DNA of 64,000 nucleotides, taken from the NCBI RefSeq assembly GCF_022063185.1, contig NZ_CP091914.1, positions 1 through 64,000 on the forward strand, in the 5' to 3' direction. This DNA is from Nostoc sp. UHCC 0870. GTDB lineage: Bacteria; Cyanobacteriota; Cyanobacteriia; Cyanobacteriales; Nostocaceae. The position numbers and the translations under genes are program-made. This document shows, one piece after another, positions 1-9,140 of the stretch. Position 1 is the stretch's first letter. Every line of letters starts with the position of its first letter. Under the pieces are notes generated by a model. The model saw only the letters and a list, made by a program, of their open reading frames with translations. It was not told where the DNA came from and did not search any database.

Positions 1-2501
1 TCAATAATTTCTTTGGGAATCCCCAGTATTTCACAAAAGCTCTTCGCTGCCCCTGGAACGATTTTTCCCATCAATCTCAATGGCATATTCTGTAATATTT
101 GCTCCCCTGCTTCCGATTTAGCAATTGATATCACATCCTGGGCTGCCAGAATAATCCGACATCCTGATTTTCTTGCCGTCGCGCATTTTCGCCCTACTAA
201 TCTTGACAACGCCGGAAAGCGTAGTAATACAGAAGCTTCATCCATGAAAAATACGCTGTTGGGTGAAGCTAATGTTTGTCTTGACGCTGCAATGTATGCC
301 GACATCCCAAATACTTCGGCATCTTTACTCGATTGCAAATTTGTCAGGGCAAAGGTAATTAATTTGGCATCTGTTTCAAATGTTGATGGCTTACATATTG
401 CATCCCCTATTGAACTTGACCGCCAATACTGAAGCCGCAGCCTGATATAATTCAATGCTCTGTCTACGTTTTCATCTTCATACCCCAAGCTAATCTGTTC
501 TGTACAGAAGAATTTTTCCATATCTACCAATGTGGGGGTATTCTCCCAAGCCCCAGAACCCAATCCTCCTTTCTTGGCTTCTGTAAATCGGCGTTGAATT
601 TCCACATCCTCGTAAAAGGCTTTTACTCCCAATGGAATCAGGGATTCGATTGTTTGTGCCAAAAAACCATCAAATGATTGCGTACCCAACACCAACTGAA
701 GCACAATCAGATTCACATCGTTTCTGTGGGCTTTTACTCTTTCTTCCCTTTGTTCAGAGGGGATTTTTGATAGGTCTAGCGGCTGTACTAAGTTGTTCGA
801 CTCTCTGGCAATATCAAAGTAAAATCCCTTGTAATACGGCGTAAAATCTCCGAATGTTCCTGAACCATCATCATTCGGTAAATCAATCATTAATATTGAA
901 TATCCCAAGGCTAAACATTCCGCAATGATGGAGGATACTAATACTGATTTCCCTGAACCTGTTGTACCGATTACCATCATGTTTTTCGTTGTGCTTAAAT
1001 CGATACTTACGCCTGAGTGTCCCTCGTCAGCAATTAATTCAAATCCTTGTTTATCGTTTGAGGCTATTTGCACCGCCGGTGTTAACCCAATGATTTCACT
1101 GGCGAAAAATGCTACTCTTCTGTTGAAAGGGTTTGTTAGTTGCGGTCTTTGCCTTAAGAGTAAGGTTTCTAGCCAAATCAACCAACTATACTGCCTCTCA
1201 CGCGTCAATTCCGTTGGTTGATTCACATACCCCGAAATTAATCTACACGCATCCTCAATTTCTTCTGGTGTTTCCCGATAAATCAAGACTATCAATGCCA
1301 CATTTAGCGGTACATCACCTGTATATAGCTGCTTCTGAGCATTTACTGACCATTCTGTATTTATCTGTGATGCTACGTCTATCGTTTTTTTCGCAGCACT
1401 CATCTCTGCATTTCGGGATCTCCTCGTAATTAGCTGCTGGGTTAGCCGTACCATTTTCTGGTCGGCTGGACTCATCTCTGTGATAATTTCAAGATCATGA
1501 ATGTTGTCTCTTGCAAATATCTCCCACAAAAACCTCACTTGATGCTCTGTGGACACAAATGCTTCTGGTTTTTGGCTTAAGGTCATTACCCCAACATATT
1601 TACCCTTAGCGTTCTTTCCATTTGGCAGACATACCCACTGCCTATCTGCGTAGGGTATACCATTATTCAACAGCACGGAGGTGATATGAGCATTGTCTTT
1701 GTACTGTTCTGCTCTTGGTAGAGCTTCATGAAATTCTTCTGTTAAACCTTGCTCATCAAATACCAGAGTATGAGGTACTTTTACTGGTTTTGCTCCTACT
1801 AAATATGCTAATTCTTTCCACAATTGTTTCTCTGTTTTTGGGGCTGGGCTTAAACCCATTCCCGCTAAAATCTGCTGATACCTCAGAGAAATGTTTATGG
1901 CTTTTTCCAGGATTTGTGTCAGGTTTTTCCTGGTTATTTCTGTTGCACCTGTAGAAGTAAACCTTCTTTGTAAGAAATTTGATAGTTTTACTATTGCTCT
2001 ATCTACAGCATCCCCTGCTTCTGTTCCTCCTGGTTTCACTGTAAATGTTGTATACACATTCAGGGCAATATTTTTGCGTTTTTTCTCTCTTGTTAGTTCT
2101 TGTAGTCTCGCCAGACAGCCCCAATCCAAAAACTCACTTTCATCATTTACTGGATTGCTTAAACGCTCTCGAAAACGCTCGGTTACTTCTTCTTCATTAC
2201 AAAATGAACTCCATCTAAATGTAAATCTTTCTCCTTGGGGAATTTCTTTACACCCATTCTCAAATGCGCTGCCTATTGCTTCTACTTGCTCTGATGAGTT
2301 GAACAATGGGTGAATGCCTCTACAACTATACCCAAACACCAACTGCAATGTACTATCCGTGTCTCCTACTTGCTTTTTACTTAGCAAGTAAGCTCCTATT
2401 GTATATCCTCCCTTTTTCAACCTCACTAAACTTGTTATATCCAGTTGGTCTTCAAAAGGATTTAGTTTTTTATTTGGCGCGTTTGTCTTTTTTAGTGCCA
2501 T
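1..2501 (-). CDS. VirB4/TraC-like conjugation ATPase (3' end beyond window)
   Basis: Reading the minus strand from the ATG at 2499-2501 gives an open frame that runs off the left edge, at least 833 codons. It matches the VirB4/TraC/TrbE class of type IV secretion ATPases, which power pilus assembly and DNA transfer at the inner membrane. A Walker A motif GTTGSGKS lies near 940-965 and a Walker B-like stretch FFMDEAS near 235-255; an 'AAQD' segment follows as in other VirB4 proteins. The start overlaps the 3' end of the upstream membrane-protein gene by about 10 bp, so the two are probably translationally coupled. Long + strand frames opposite are shadows. The C-terminus is not visible. Confident in family; the exact T4SS subtype is not resolved. 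Confidence 0.85.
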   Translation of the reverse strand, partial: MALKKTNAPNKKLNPFEDQLDITSLVRLKKGGYTIGAYLLSKKQVGDTDSTLQLVFGYSCRGIHPLFNSSEQVEAIGSAFENGCKEIPQGERFTFRWSSFCNEEEVTERFRERLSNPVNDESEFLDWGCLARLQELTREKKRKNIALNVYTTFTVKPGGTEAGDAVDRAIVKLSNFLQRRFTSTGATEITRKNLTQILEKAINISLRYQQILAGMGLSPAPKTEKQLWKELAYLVGAKPVKVPHTLVFDEQGLTEEFHEALPRAEQYKDNAHITSVLLNNGIPYADRQWVCLPNGKNAKGKYVGVMTLSQKPEAFVSTEHQVRFLWEIFARDNIHDLEIITEMSPADQKMVRLTQQLITRRSRNAEMSAAKKTIDVASQINTEWSVNAQKQLYTGDVPLNVALIVLIYRETPEEIEDACRLISGYVNQPTELTRERQYSWLIWLETLLLRQRPQLTNPFNRRVAFFASEIIGLTPAVQIASNDKQGFELIADEGHSGVSIDLSTTKNMMVIGTTGSGKSVLVSSIIAECLALGYSILMIDLPNDDGSGTFGDFTPYYKGFYFDIARESNNLVQPLDLSKIPSEQREERVKAHRNDVNLIVLQLVLGTQSFDGFLAQTIESLIPLGVKAFYEDVEIQRRFTEAKKGGLGSGAWENTPTLVDMEKFFCTEQISLGYEDENVDRALNYIRLRLQYWRSSSIGDAICKPSTFETDAKLITFALTNLQSSKDAEVFGMSAYIAASRQTLASPNSVFFMDEASVLLRFPALSRLVGRKCATARKSGCRIILAAQDVISIAKSEAGEQILQNMPLRLMGKIVPGAAKSFCEILGIPKEII

Positions 2502-2821
2502 AATCTGACTTTTTTCGACCCTACTTTTTTCTTCTCTATGGCTGAATAATACTTGATATATCCTCGTGTCCACATTGGTACACCAGGAAATATCCTTGAC
2601 CAGAATAGATAAGGTTTTTTGCCCGATAAACTTATGGTTGTTGCACTAAACCATAACCCAATTAGTATGCTCCATATCATTCCTATTCCTAATAGAAATG
2701 CCAAGAAGAATCCGCACCCAAATGAGGCTATGGCAATCGCAAATTGGAATCCTGTCAAGACTCCAATCGCTGCATTTTTTCCTAATGATTGATTTACTGG
2801 CTTAATTTCTTTCTGTTTCAT
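2492..2821 (-). CDS. Small inner-membrane T4SS protein (VirB3/PrgI-like)
   Basis: A 109-aa protein with a hydrophobic central region (about residues 20-65, likely two membrane segments containing IAIASFGCGFFLAFLLGIG) and a basic C-terminus. It sits between a VirB2-like pilin and a VirB4-like ATPase, the position held by VirB3/TrbD or PrgI-type proteins, which anchor the ATPase to the inner membrane. Its ATG abuts the TAA of the pilin gene and its stop overlaps the ATPase start. The assignment rests on topology and gene order, not on a diagnostic motif. It could also be a plasmid-specific membrane protein of unknown role. Confidence 0.6.
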   Translation of the reverse strand: MKQKEIKPVNQSLGKNAAIGVLTGFQFAIAIASFGCGFFLAFLLGIGMIWSILIGLWFSATTISLSGKKPYLFWSRIFPGVPMWTRGYIKYYSAIEKKKVGSKKVRLWH

Positions 2822-3235
2822 TTAACAAGCTGCTGTCACGCCGTTAAATAAGATATTTTGCGCTATGAACAGCACCAGCGTAATAAAAAATATCCCGATG
2901 GGTTGTTGCACCATTTGGGTTACTTCTTGTCCTTCTCCTAAGGAGTTTGCTACTTTCACCCCAGACGCTACAAAATACACAAATAGCATTACTGTTATTG
3001 CTGCATTTATCACCCCTGGTAACGCCGCTATTGCCGCATTTCCTGTCCCTGCCGATGTCCCACCAAACATACACGTCAGTGCTACCTGAGCAGGACTGAA
3101 TAGCCCAAAGGCATGGGCTGGCATTGCTTGCACTCCGATAATTACCGTTGTTCCTGTTGCATATATTTGATGCTGATATTTCCTTCCTAGTCTCCCTACA
3201 ATTCTTGCCAACATTTGAACTTCTTTCTTATCCAC
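2822..3235 (-). CDS. VirB2/TrbC-like pilin subunit
   Basis: 137 aa starting at a GTG preceded by a strong ribosome-binding site (GGAGGA, about 3241-3246). After a basic N-terminus there is a hydrophobic segment ending in AMPAHA, a good signal-peptidase-like cleavage site near residue 42. Two long hydrophobic helices follow (about 68-92 and 110-130). Small size, leader peptide and two helices are typical of VirB2/TrbC conjugative pilins. It is the first gene of a tight minus-strand set with the VirB3-like and VirB4-like genes. Inference: it is the major pilus subunit of the plasmid's mating apparatus. Confidence 0.65.
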   Translation of the reverse strand: MDKKEVQMLARIVGRLGRKYQHQIYATGTTVIIGVQAMPAHAFGLFSPAQVALTCMFGGTSAGTGNAAIAALPGVINAAITVMLFVYFVASGVKVANSLGEGQEVTQMVQQPIGIFFITLVLFIAQNILFNGVTAAC

Positions 3236-3319
3236 TTTGATTCCTCCTTTTTCTCTTGCTGATCATTTTTAAACCATTCTCAAACCTGAAGTCTGGCGGA
3301 TATATTCTTACTTCTTCCC

Positions 3320-3622
3320 TCAGCAGCTTTTTGTTTCAGCTAAAACTCTTTTTTTAAAATCATCCTCTATTTCTTCTAATGTATGCTCCCTCGCTAGTGT
3401 CCGAATTTCTTGTAGTGCCGGAACATGATATTCGTATAGTTTTGCATAACCATTTATCCCCCCTGTTCTTCTATTATTGAACTTCTTAAACTCTGGGATA
3501 TATTTACGCGCTATATTCAAATACGCATATAATTGCCTGGCACTAACCTGTGGCTTCATCATCGCCGCTACTTGTGGTCTTGTTAGTTCTTCATATTGGC
3601 AGATTAGCCCTCCTGTTTCCAT
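3320..3622 (-). CDS. Small hypothetical protein, possible DNA-binding
   Basis: 100 aa, no recognised family. A predicted helical stretch (LTRPQVAAMMKPQVSARQLY, about residues 13-32) looks like a helix-turn-helix in which one helix is followed by 'SARQLYAYL'. The rest is charged (RRTGG, KKR near the C-terminus) and has no signal peptide. It lies upstream of the pilin gene on the same strand, about 85 bp away, so it could be a regulator or accessory protein of the transfer cluster. That role is inferred from position only. Confidence 0.5.
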   Translation of the reverse strand: METGGLICQYEELTRPQVAAMMKPQVSARQLYAYLNIARKYIPEFKKFNNRRTGGINGYAKLYEYHVPALQEIRTLAREHTLEEIEDDFKKRVLAETKSC

Positions 3623-3717
3623 TCTTTCTGCATCTCTTAGAACTTCACTGCATATAAAAATACCCGCTTTTAACTAGGCGGGCAAGTCGCAAATGCAACT
3701 AAAATATCAAAAAAATT

Positions 3718-3924
3718 TTATAGGCAAGATTTTAGCTGCTTGCCCTGACTTGACCATTTTTCGTCTAAAAGACTGCACGCTACGTGAACAACGTTTTGAG
3801 GGTTTCGCTTAAACTTTCCTTTCATTCCCCAGCAGCGAACAGTATAGTCACTTTCGTATCCGAGGACAGATGCAAGTTGTTGATAGCTTAATTCCCACTT
3901 TTTCTTAAACTCTATTGGGTGCAT
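3718..3924 (-). CDS. Short HTH-like protein, paralogue of the 44611-44910 product
   Basis: 68 aa. The N-terminal part reads PIEFKKKWELSYQQLASVLG followed by S-D-Y-T-V-R-C-W and a basic RNP stretch. The same pattern (P-x-x-F-x-x-KW-x-x-SY-x-Q-x-A, S-D-x-TVR-x-W, RNP) occurs in the 99-aa protein at 44611-44910, so the two are related. The layout suggests a small helix-turn-helix domain in which the TVRxW helix contacts DNA. Probable plasmid-encoded transcription regulator; target unknown. Confidence 0.55.
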   Translation of the reverse strand: MHPIEFKKKWELSYQQLASVLGYESDYTVRCWGMKGKFKRNPQNVVHVACSLLDEKWSSQGKQLKSCL

Positions 3925-4319
3925 AGTATTTATTTAGATACTTGCATGATTTATTCTCTATTTATAACATAAATTATTCAGCAATTATCGCCATTTTACA
4001 TTTTTAAATACTTGAAAATATCAGATTTGTTTATCTTAATCTTTTTGTAAATCTCATTAGTTTTTATTAGTATAATTCTGTTGTTTTATATTTAAATCTC
4101 AGTCACAAAATCTCAAATATAAATCAAATATGATTCCTACAAAAGTAAGGTTCTCTGATTCGGATAAGGGAACAAGAAATAGAAAAAACTATTCCCTATT
4201 CCCTATTCCCTCTTTAACAGTGAATAGTCAACAGTTAAATCCTGGGTTTAAGCCTACGCCGATACGCAGATCGAGTGAGGCTTCGCTGAACTCCTGGTAA
4301 CTGATAACTGTTTACTGAT
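3925..4319. other. Intergenic region with short repeats
   Basis: About 395 bp with no gene I can support. The first 200 bp are very A+T-rich and probably hold the promoter of the small HTH gene. At 4192-4215 'tccctattccctattccc' is a short tandem repeat. At 4215-4315 there is a dispersed-repeat patch with several AACAGT/AACTGT words of the kind scattered in Nostocales genomes. Confidence 0.5.
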
Positions 4320-5519
4320 TTAATTAGCAAGCTTTAATTCTTCGCGCCCTTTCGAGTTCACCATCTTCATCAAGTGCTGATTGAGATAGCTTTGAGCCGA
4401 GACGTAGAGACTGTCCCAAATCTCTGGATTGCGACAGATTTTGCTTCCTACTGTATTAAGAGCCAATTTCTCCGACACCAAGTATTTTTTGTAATAGTTT
4501 GTCCACAAATGTTGTACAAAATCCTCAGCAAACTCATCGAAAGGTATTATCCAGTTGTACTGTTCATCCAAAAACACCCGGTAGGCAGCAACAATGGGCA
4601 TAGCAATATCCGCCGGCGCACTAAACCCAAAAGAATATCGACTGTCAGGCAGAAGCGTATTTTTTCGTGTATCTATTGATGCCAAGTCATTCACTCCCTT
4701 TCTTCTGGGGTTCGTGATATGCTCCTGAATAATTTCAAATACTCTTTGCTCAAGCCATAAAGCTTTGGGTAGCAGAGGTAACAAAAGAGTCAATCTTTCT
4801 CTTTCCGCATCACTTAAGCTTGGTGTGTTGCTCACAGGAGGATGTTTGGTTCTCTTGTTAGATTCAGGATTATATCTGTTTCTGTCCAGGCAGTTCATCA
4901 ATTTGATTAAATGATTCACATTGCACTGGGGACTTTTGGGCGCACCGGTTTGGTTTTGATAGTACGCGATGCGGAATTTTGTTTCTTCCTCTCGTTCCAG
5001 TTTGGCTAAAAACTGCTTGACAAATTTGTAATCTCCCCTGGCGTTCACTTTAGAACGTGCATCCACCGGGGCCGTTGTATTTGATGCCAATGCTATATCT
5101 TTGGCTTCTTCTTCCGTTAGTCCAATGTGGATGGTCACTTTGACCCTAGCTTCGGTTAGGTCATATTTATAATTTCTCGCTTGCTCAAACGCTAAAACTG
5201 TATGCCCTCCATTAATAATCCCGTCACTGCCACCCTCACACGCTTCTAATACCTCTAGTTCTAGTTCAGTTTTGTTTTTGGTGGGTTTAACCTTGTTGGC
5301 ACACAGCACAATTCCACTGTGACGCTCAAAGAATTTTTCTGGTTGAGTCGTCACTGAGTCAAATATTTGTCTGTATGTCGCACTTTTTTTGTTCGGTTCT
5401 CTAATGTTGGGTTCTAAAGGTAAGTCTGTTGGGAAAGTATCTACATGGACGGTAGCAATCATGCAGTGGTTGTTCGCACTGACATAGTTGTCTATTTTCA
5501 ACCGATAAATTTTTGGCAT
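4320..5519 (-). CDS. AIPR-family-like protein (abortive-infection related)
   Basis: 399 aa, single domain. The segment GIINGGHTVLAFEQA (about 97-111) followed by a strand ending VKVTIHIG and then NTTAPVDARSKVNAR resembles the core of AIPR proteins, first noticed as abortive-infection phage-resistance genes, and the broader DGQHR/DndB-like group with an (I/V)NGGHT motif. It is shorter than typical AIPR proteins (usually 500-700 aa). It is divergent from an ATPase/DUF4276 pair 200 bp away, so the stretch looks like a small defence cluster. The molecular activity is not established. Confidence 0.6.
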   Translation of the reverse strand: MPKIYRLKIDNYVSANNHCMIATVHVDTFPTDLPLEPNIREPNKKSATYRQIFDSVTTQPEKFFERHSGIVLCANKVKPTKNKTELELEVLEACEGGSDGIINGGHTVLAFEQARNYKYDLTEARVKVTIHIGLTEEEAKDIALASNTTAPVDARSKVNARGDYKFVKQFLAKLEREEETKFRIAYYQNQTGAPKSPQCNVNHLIKLMNCLDRNRYNPESNKRTKHPPVSNTPSLSDAERERLTLLLPLLPKALWLEQRVFEIIQEHITNPRRKGVNDLASIDTRKNTLLPDSRYSFGFSAPADIAMPIVAAYRVFLDEQYNWIIPFDEFAEDFVQHLWTNYYKKYLVSEKLALNTVGSKICRNPEIWDSLYVSAQSYLNQHLMKMVNSKGREELKLAN

Positions 5520-5720
5520 ATTTTGTTTTTAAACAGCATACACAATTATAGTCAACTACCTACACTGACCTGAGTACAAGATAGCGTGTAGGCTTGCAAG
5601 CTGATTCTTGCAACGTAAGAGATGACTAGCCCATGAGCTCCTTCAAGGTATTATTAGTAATAGCCTAACTAGGCTGATGAAAGCAGCAGATAAAAAGCCT
5701 GTCTATGAGGAGACTTTTCT

Positions 5721-6809
5721 ATGACGGGGATGAACAGTGACAAACAACTGTCGAGAATAGTTTTAAAAGGCTTCAAGTCTATCGCCAAATGTGACCTTGA
5801 ATTATCCAGACTTAACATTTTGATAGGCTCTAATGGGGCGGGGAAGTCTAATTTTATTGGCTTCTTCCGCATGGTTGGACAGTTGCTTGAGCAAAACCTG
5901 CAAGTGTTTGTTAGTCGTCAGGGCAGTCCTGATGCTTTATTGCATTTTGGGCGGAAAACAACGGAACAATTAGAGTGGCAGCTATACTTCGGCAATAATG
6001 GATACTTCGCTACCCTTGAACCAACCAAGGATAATCGCTTGATGTTCACTCAGGAATCCTTTTGGTGCAACATGAGTGGTGAGTATCAAATAGGTAGAGG
6101 TCATTTCGAGACAAAGGCTTTGACCAGCACAAGAACGGGAATTGATGAATCCGTTTTAGAAGCCATGCAGCAGTGGCGCGTTTATCATTTTCATGACACT
6201 AGTGAGAGTGCCTACATCAAACAGCCTCATGGAATCAATGACAATGCTTACCTACGTCCTGATGCACGTAACCTTGCATCCTTCCTCTATCTATTGCGCG
6301 ACACCTACCCAGTAAATTATCAAAGAATTGTCAAAACCATTCGACTTGTTGCTCCATTCTTTGGTGACTTTTTTCTGCGTCCTGCTCCACAAAACAAGGA
6401 AATTATTGAGTTGGAATGGTTTGAGCGGGGGCAAGATATTCCTTTCAAGGCTCACTTGCTTTCGGATGGCACGCTGCGTTTTATCTGTCTAGCAACGGTT
6501 TTTCTACAACCTGAAGACCTCCTACCAGCAACAATTCTCGTTGATGAGCCAGAATTAGGACTTCATCCTTATGCTATTACCGTGCTGGCTTCTTTGATGC
6601 GTACTGCCTCCAAACAAGTGATTGTTTCTACTCAGTCCGTCGAGTTGCTCAACGAATTTGAAGCCAACGATGTCATTGTTGTAGACCGTAATGAAGGGAC
6701 TTCCTGCCTTCGCAGGCTGAATCAGCAGGAATTAGAAGCTTGGCTATTGGATTATAGCTTGGGTGAGCTTTGGCTCAAAAACCTCCTGGGCGGGAGACCT
6801 ACACGATGA
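5721..6809 (+). CDS. OLD/RecF-like AAA ATPase (AAA_21 type)
   Basis: 362 aa, with a ribosome-binding site (gaggaga) just before the ATG. Walker A GSNGAGKSNF is at about 32-41, a signature-like segment LSDGTLRF at about 248-255, Walker B ILVDEPELGLHP at about 273-284, and a switch region VIVSTQSVELL after it. This is the compact ABC-type ATPase of RecF/SMC-like and OLD-like proteins. The last four bases overlap the next gene (ATGA at 6806-6809), so the two proteins are coupled and probably form a complex. Such an ATPase with a TOPRIM- or DUF4276-type partner is a common architecture of phage-defence ATPase/nuclease pairs. Confidence 0.8.
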   Translation: MTGMNSDKQLSRIVLKGFKSIAKCDLELSRLNILIGSNGAGKSNFIGFFRMVGQLLEQNLQVFVSRQGSPDALLHFGRKTTEQLEWQLYFGNNGYFATLEPTKDNRLMFTQESFWCNMSGEYQIGRGHFETKALTSTRTGIDESVLEAMQQWRVYHFHDTSESAYIKQPHGINDNAYLRPDARNLASFLYLLRDTYPVNYQRIVKTIRLVAPFFGDFFLRPAPQNKEIIELEWFERGQDIPFKAHLLSDGTLRFICLATVFLQPEDLLPATILVDEPELGLHPYAITVLASLMRTASKQVIVSTQSVELLNEFEANDVIVVDRNEGTSCLRRLNQQELEAWLLDYSLGELWLKNLLGGRPTR

Positions 6810-7456
6810 TTCGAGTCAATATTTTCGTGGAAGGACAAACCGAAGAAACTTTTGTCAGAGAACTGCTCTACGGGTATTTTCTAGCCAAAAATATCTACCT
6901 CAATCCGATTCTCGTCAAAACCAGTTCCACTGGTAAAGGTGGTGTGGTGAGCTATGCCAAAATCAAGCCCCAATTAAATCGCAAGTGCCTGGAAGACAAA
7001 ACGGCTATCGTCACTACCATGTTTGATATGTATGCCTTGCCTAATGATTTTCCGGGGAGCCATTCCATACCCAAAACCAAGGACCCATTTCAGAAGGCTG
7101 AACATCTAGAACGGGAGATGGGCAAGGATGTTGGTCACAAAAATTTTATCCCGAATTTGCTGGTACATGAATTTGAAGGGCTGCTATACAGTCAGCCAGA
7201 CGCTTTTTCCCTGTGGTTTGATGAAGGTGTGGTGAGTATTCTACAAGCTGAACGTCATGCCTTTCCTTCTCCTGAACATATTAATGATCATCCACAGAAA
7301 GCACCATCCAAACGAATTCGTAATTGTTGCAAGGGATATGACAAAGCACTACATGGTTCGCTGCTGGCTCTCGATATTGGACTGGATACCATACGTCAGG
7401 AATGTCAACATTTTCACCAATGGTTATTACGTCTGGAAAATCTCATTTCCAGCTGA
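6806..7456 (+). CDS. DUF4276-family protein, partner of the ATPase
   Basis: The start is set at the ATG inside the ATGA overlap (6806), giving 216 aa beginning MIRVNIFVEGQTEETF. DUF4276 proteins resemble TOPRIM folds: an early strand with EGQTEE, then an acidic DMYALPNDFPG at about 70-80 and HEFEGLLYS at about 115-123, which could bind metal. The gene is read with the preceding ATPase, the usual partnership for the family. Inference: a nuclease or sensor subunit of a two-gene defence system. Activity has not been shown for this protein. Confidence 0.7.
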   Translation: MIRVNIFVEGQTEETFVRELLYGYFLAKNIYLNPILVKTSSTGKGGVVSYAKIKPQLNRKCLEDKTAIVTTMFDMYALPNDFPGSHSIPKTKDPFQKAEHLEREMGKDVGHKNFIPNLLVHEFEGLLYSQPDAFSLWFDEGVVSILQAERHAFPSPEHINDHPQKAPSKRIRNCCKGYDKALHGSLLALDIGLDTIRQECQHFHQWLLRLENLISS

Positions 7457-7473
7457 CTGGATTTTGTGGGTTT

Positions 7474-7564
7474 GCAGACTAAGTGAAATTTTTTAACGCA
7501 AGAATAAGGGTTTGGGCAACCTTTGTTGCAGACTAAATGAAATTCGTGCGGACTAAGTGAAATT
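7474..7564. repeat. Three direct copies of a 17-bp repeat
   Basis: Near-identical 17-mers occur at 7474-7490 (GCAGACTAAGTGAAATT), 7528-7544 (one change) and 7548-7564 (one change). They follow the stop of the DUF4276 gene. Arrays of spaced short direct repeats are typical of transposon ends bound by several transposase molecules, as in Tn7-like elements. No matching end or transposase was found nearby, so the nature of the repeat is open. Confidence 0.6.
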
Positions 7565-7651
7565 TTCCTCTTAAATTCGCATCCAAAGTATCGTGTGTCC
7601 TAGGAAAAAGGTATTAATCGGAGTTTATATCGTACAAAAGATAAGGGTTAC

Positions 7652-9106
7652 TTATTTTGTCTTAGGGGTGTCACAAAAACCATAAGTTGAGCAATTTGCT
7701 CGCTTTGTTGTGACTCGTAAAGGTTCTTCAAAATACTGTCGATATAGCTTACAACTGGATATGACTTGATTTCCTTGCAGCTTGACTAACCCCATGCTGT
7801 GTAGCTTAAAGGCTAAAGTCTGTTCTAACTCTACAGGTGTTGATGAGGCGATCGCTAATTCATAGGCTGCTGCTAATTGTGGATGTTCTTGTAAGCTGCG
7901 TAAATGGCGATGTAAGTGATTACTGTAAATACCTGCATCTGTAGCTGCTGTTTGAATTAACTGTTGGAAAATTAAATTTTGCTGTGCTAAATGATATAAA
8001 GCTTGTTGTACTAAATATGGATGTCCATCCACAAGCTGCATTAATTCGGATAATTCATCTTCAGATAAATGGATTCCATAACGCTGGGCCAAATTGAATA
8101 CTTGTACAGGTGTAAATGTTTGCAATTCAATTGCTAAACCAACATTAAATGGTGATTTATTAATATCAAGCGGGATATACACTTCTGTGGAATGAACAAT
8201 AACTAACCGCAGATTTTGCCACAGAGGATTACCACTATCTCCATAGGCTGCTTCTTCATACCAAGAGCGCAGTAATGTAAAGAAATCGTCTGCTATTTCT
8301 GGATGTAAAAACACCTCATCAACTTGATCTAAAGCTAATACCAAAACACCATGAATATCTGGCAACAAACAGTCTTCAAAATAAGCAGTGCAATTACTTT
8401 TACTACCAAAAGTTTCACTCCAATAATCCTCTACGCGATGGGGTAGTTGCAGCTTACGAGTAATAGAAGCACAAAACCAACGCAAGAATTTATCTAAATC
8501 ATTAAAAATAGAACGTTCAGCTCGCTGCAAACTCAAAGCTACAGTACGCACTTGTGAAGAATTATCTTGTTTAGCATGAGCTAAAATTCTTACCATTAAA
8601 GAAGTTTTACCCATTTGACTAGGTGCTTTGATGCGAATTAATGCTCCATCTCTGGTAATTTCTTCATAACAACGAGACTCGACTGGAGGACGTTCTACAT
8701 ATAAAGCAGAGTTTAATGGTATGAGTCCAACTGGTGATTCTAATTCTAGAGATTGGGGATTAATAACTGGCGATTGGGAGTTGGCTAATGAGGAAGATTC
8801 TTCAATTTTTAATTCTTCAGATGCTCGTTGTGCTAGGATAGCCGTCAAATTAGTTTTACTGACTTTTTCCCCTAAACTAGCTGAAAGAATCTGCCATAGT
8901 TTCGGACCTACATCATGTTTTATATACTCAGGAGCATAGTCACATTCTTCGGCAATTTTATCATATTTTTGACCTAGCAAAGCTCCTCGTAGTACAGCTA
9001 CTTCAATGTTTTTCAGATGTCTTTTAGTTTTGACAAATACTGCGGCATCTGCTATTTTCAAGGCTGCTTCAAATGTGATTGCTGTTTCTTGAATTACTTC
9101 CGTCAT
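7652..9106 (-). CDS. HTH plus AAA-like (STAND-type) ATPase
   Basis: 484 aa. Residues about 1-100 match the cyanobacterial N-terminal HTH region found on vWA-MoxR-associated and NB-ARC-type conflict proteins (contains FEAALKIADAAVF and YDKIAEECDYAPEYIKHDVG). A low-complexity linker with repeated SPVINPQSLELES-like residues follows. From about 135 to the end lies an AAA-like domain: Walker A APSQMGKTS, an acidic LVLALDQVDEVF as Walker B, and a winged-helix-like C-terminus. It shares this ATPase type with the WD40 protein at 21401-24994. It is downstream of a ParA/MinD-like gene by 34 bp, so the two are probably an operon. Inferred role: signal-responsive switch in a defence or signalling complex. 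Confidence 0.7.
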   Translation of the reverse strand: MTEVIQETAITFEAALKIADAAVFVKTKRHLKNIEVAVLRGALLGQKYDKIAEECDYAPEYIKHDVGPKLWQILSASLGEKVSKTNLTAILAQRASEELKIEESSSLANSQSPVINPQSLELESPVGLIPLNSALYVERPPVESRCYEEITRDGALIRIKAPSQMGKTSLMVRILAHAKQDNSSQVRTVALSLQRAERSIFNDLDKFLRWFCASITRKLQLPHRVEDYWSETFGSKSNCTAYFEDCLLPDIHGVLVLALDQVDEVFLHPEIADDFFTLLRSWYEEAAYGDSGNPLWQNLRLVIVHSTEVYIPLDINKSPFNVGLAIELQTFTPVQVFNLAQRYGIHLSEDELSELMQLVDGHPYLVQQALYHLAQQNLIFQQLIQTAATDAGIYSNHLHRHLRSLQEHPQLAAAYELAIASSTPVELEQTLAFKLHSMGLVKLQGNQVISSCKLYRQYFEEPLRVTTKRANCSTYGFCDTPKTK

Positions 9107-9140
9107 TTTATTTAGTGTTTATAAATTTATCTTCATTTTT

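Noticed and set aside
13..432. Several + strand frames between 13 and 2503
   Set aside because: They are shadows of the minus-strand VirB4-like frame, which is open for over 800 codons and has Walker motifs.
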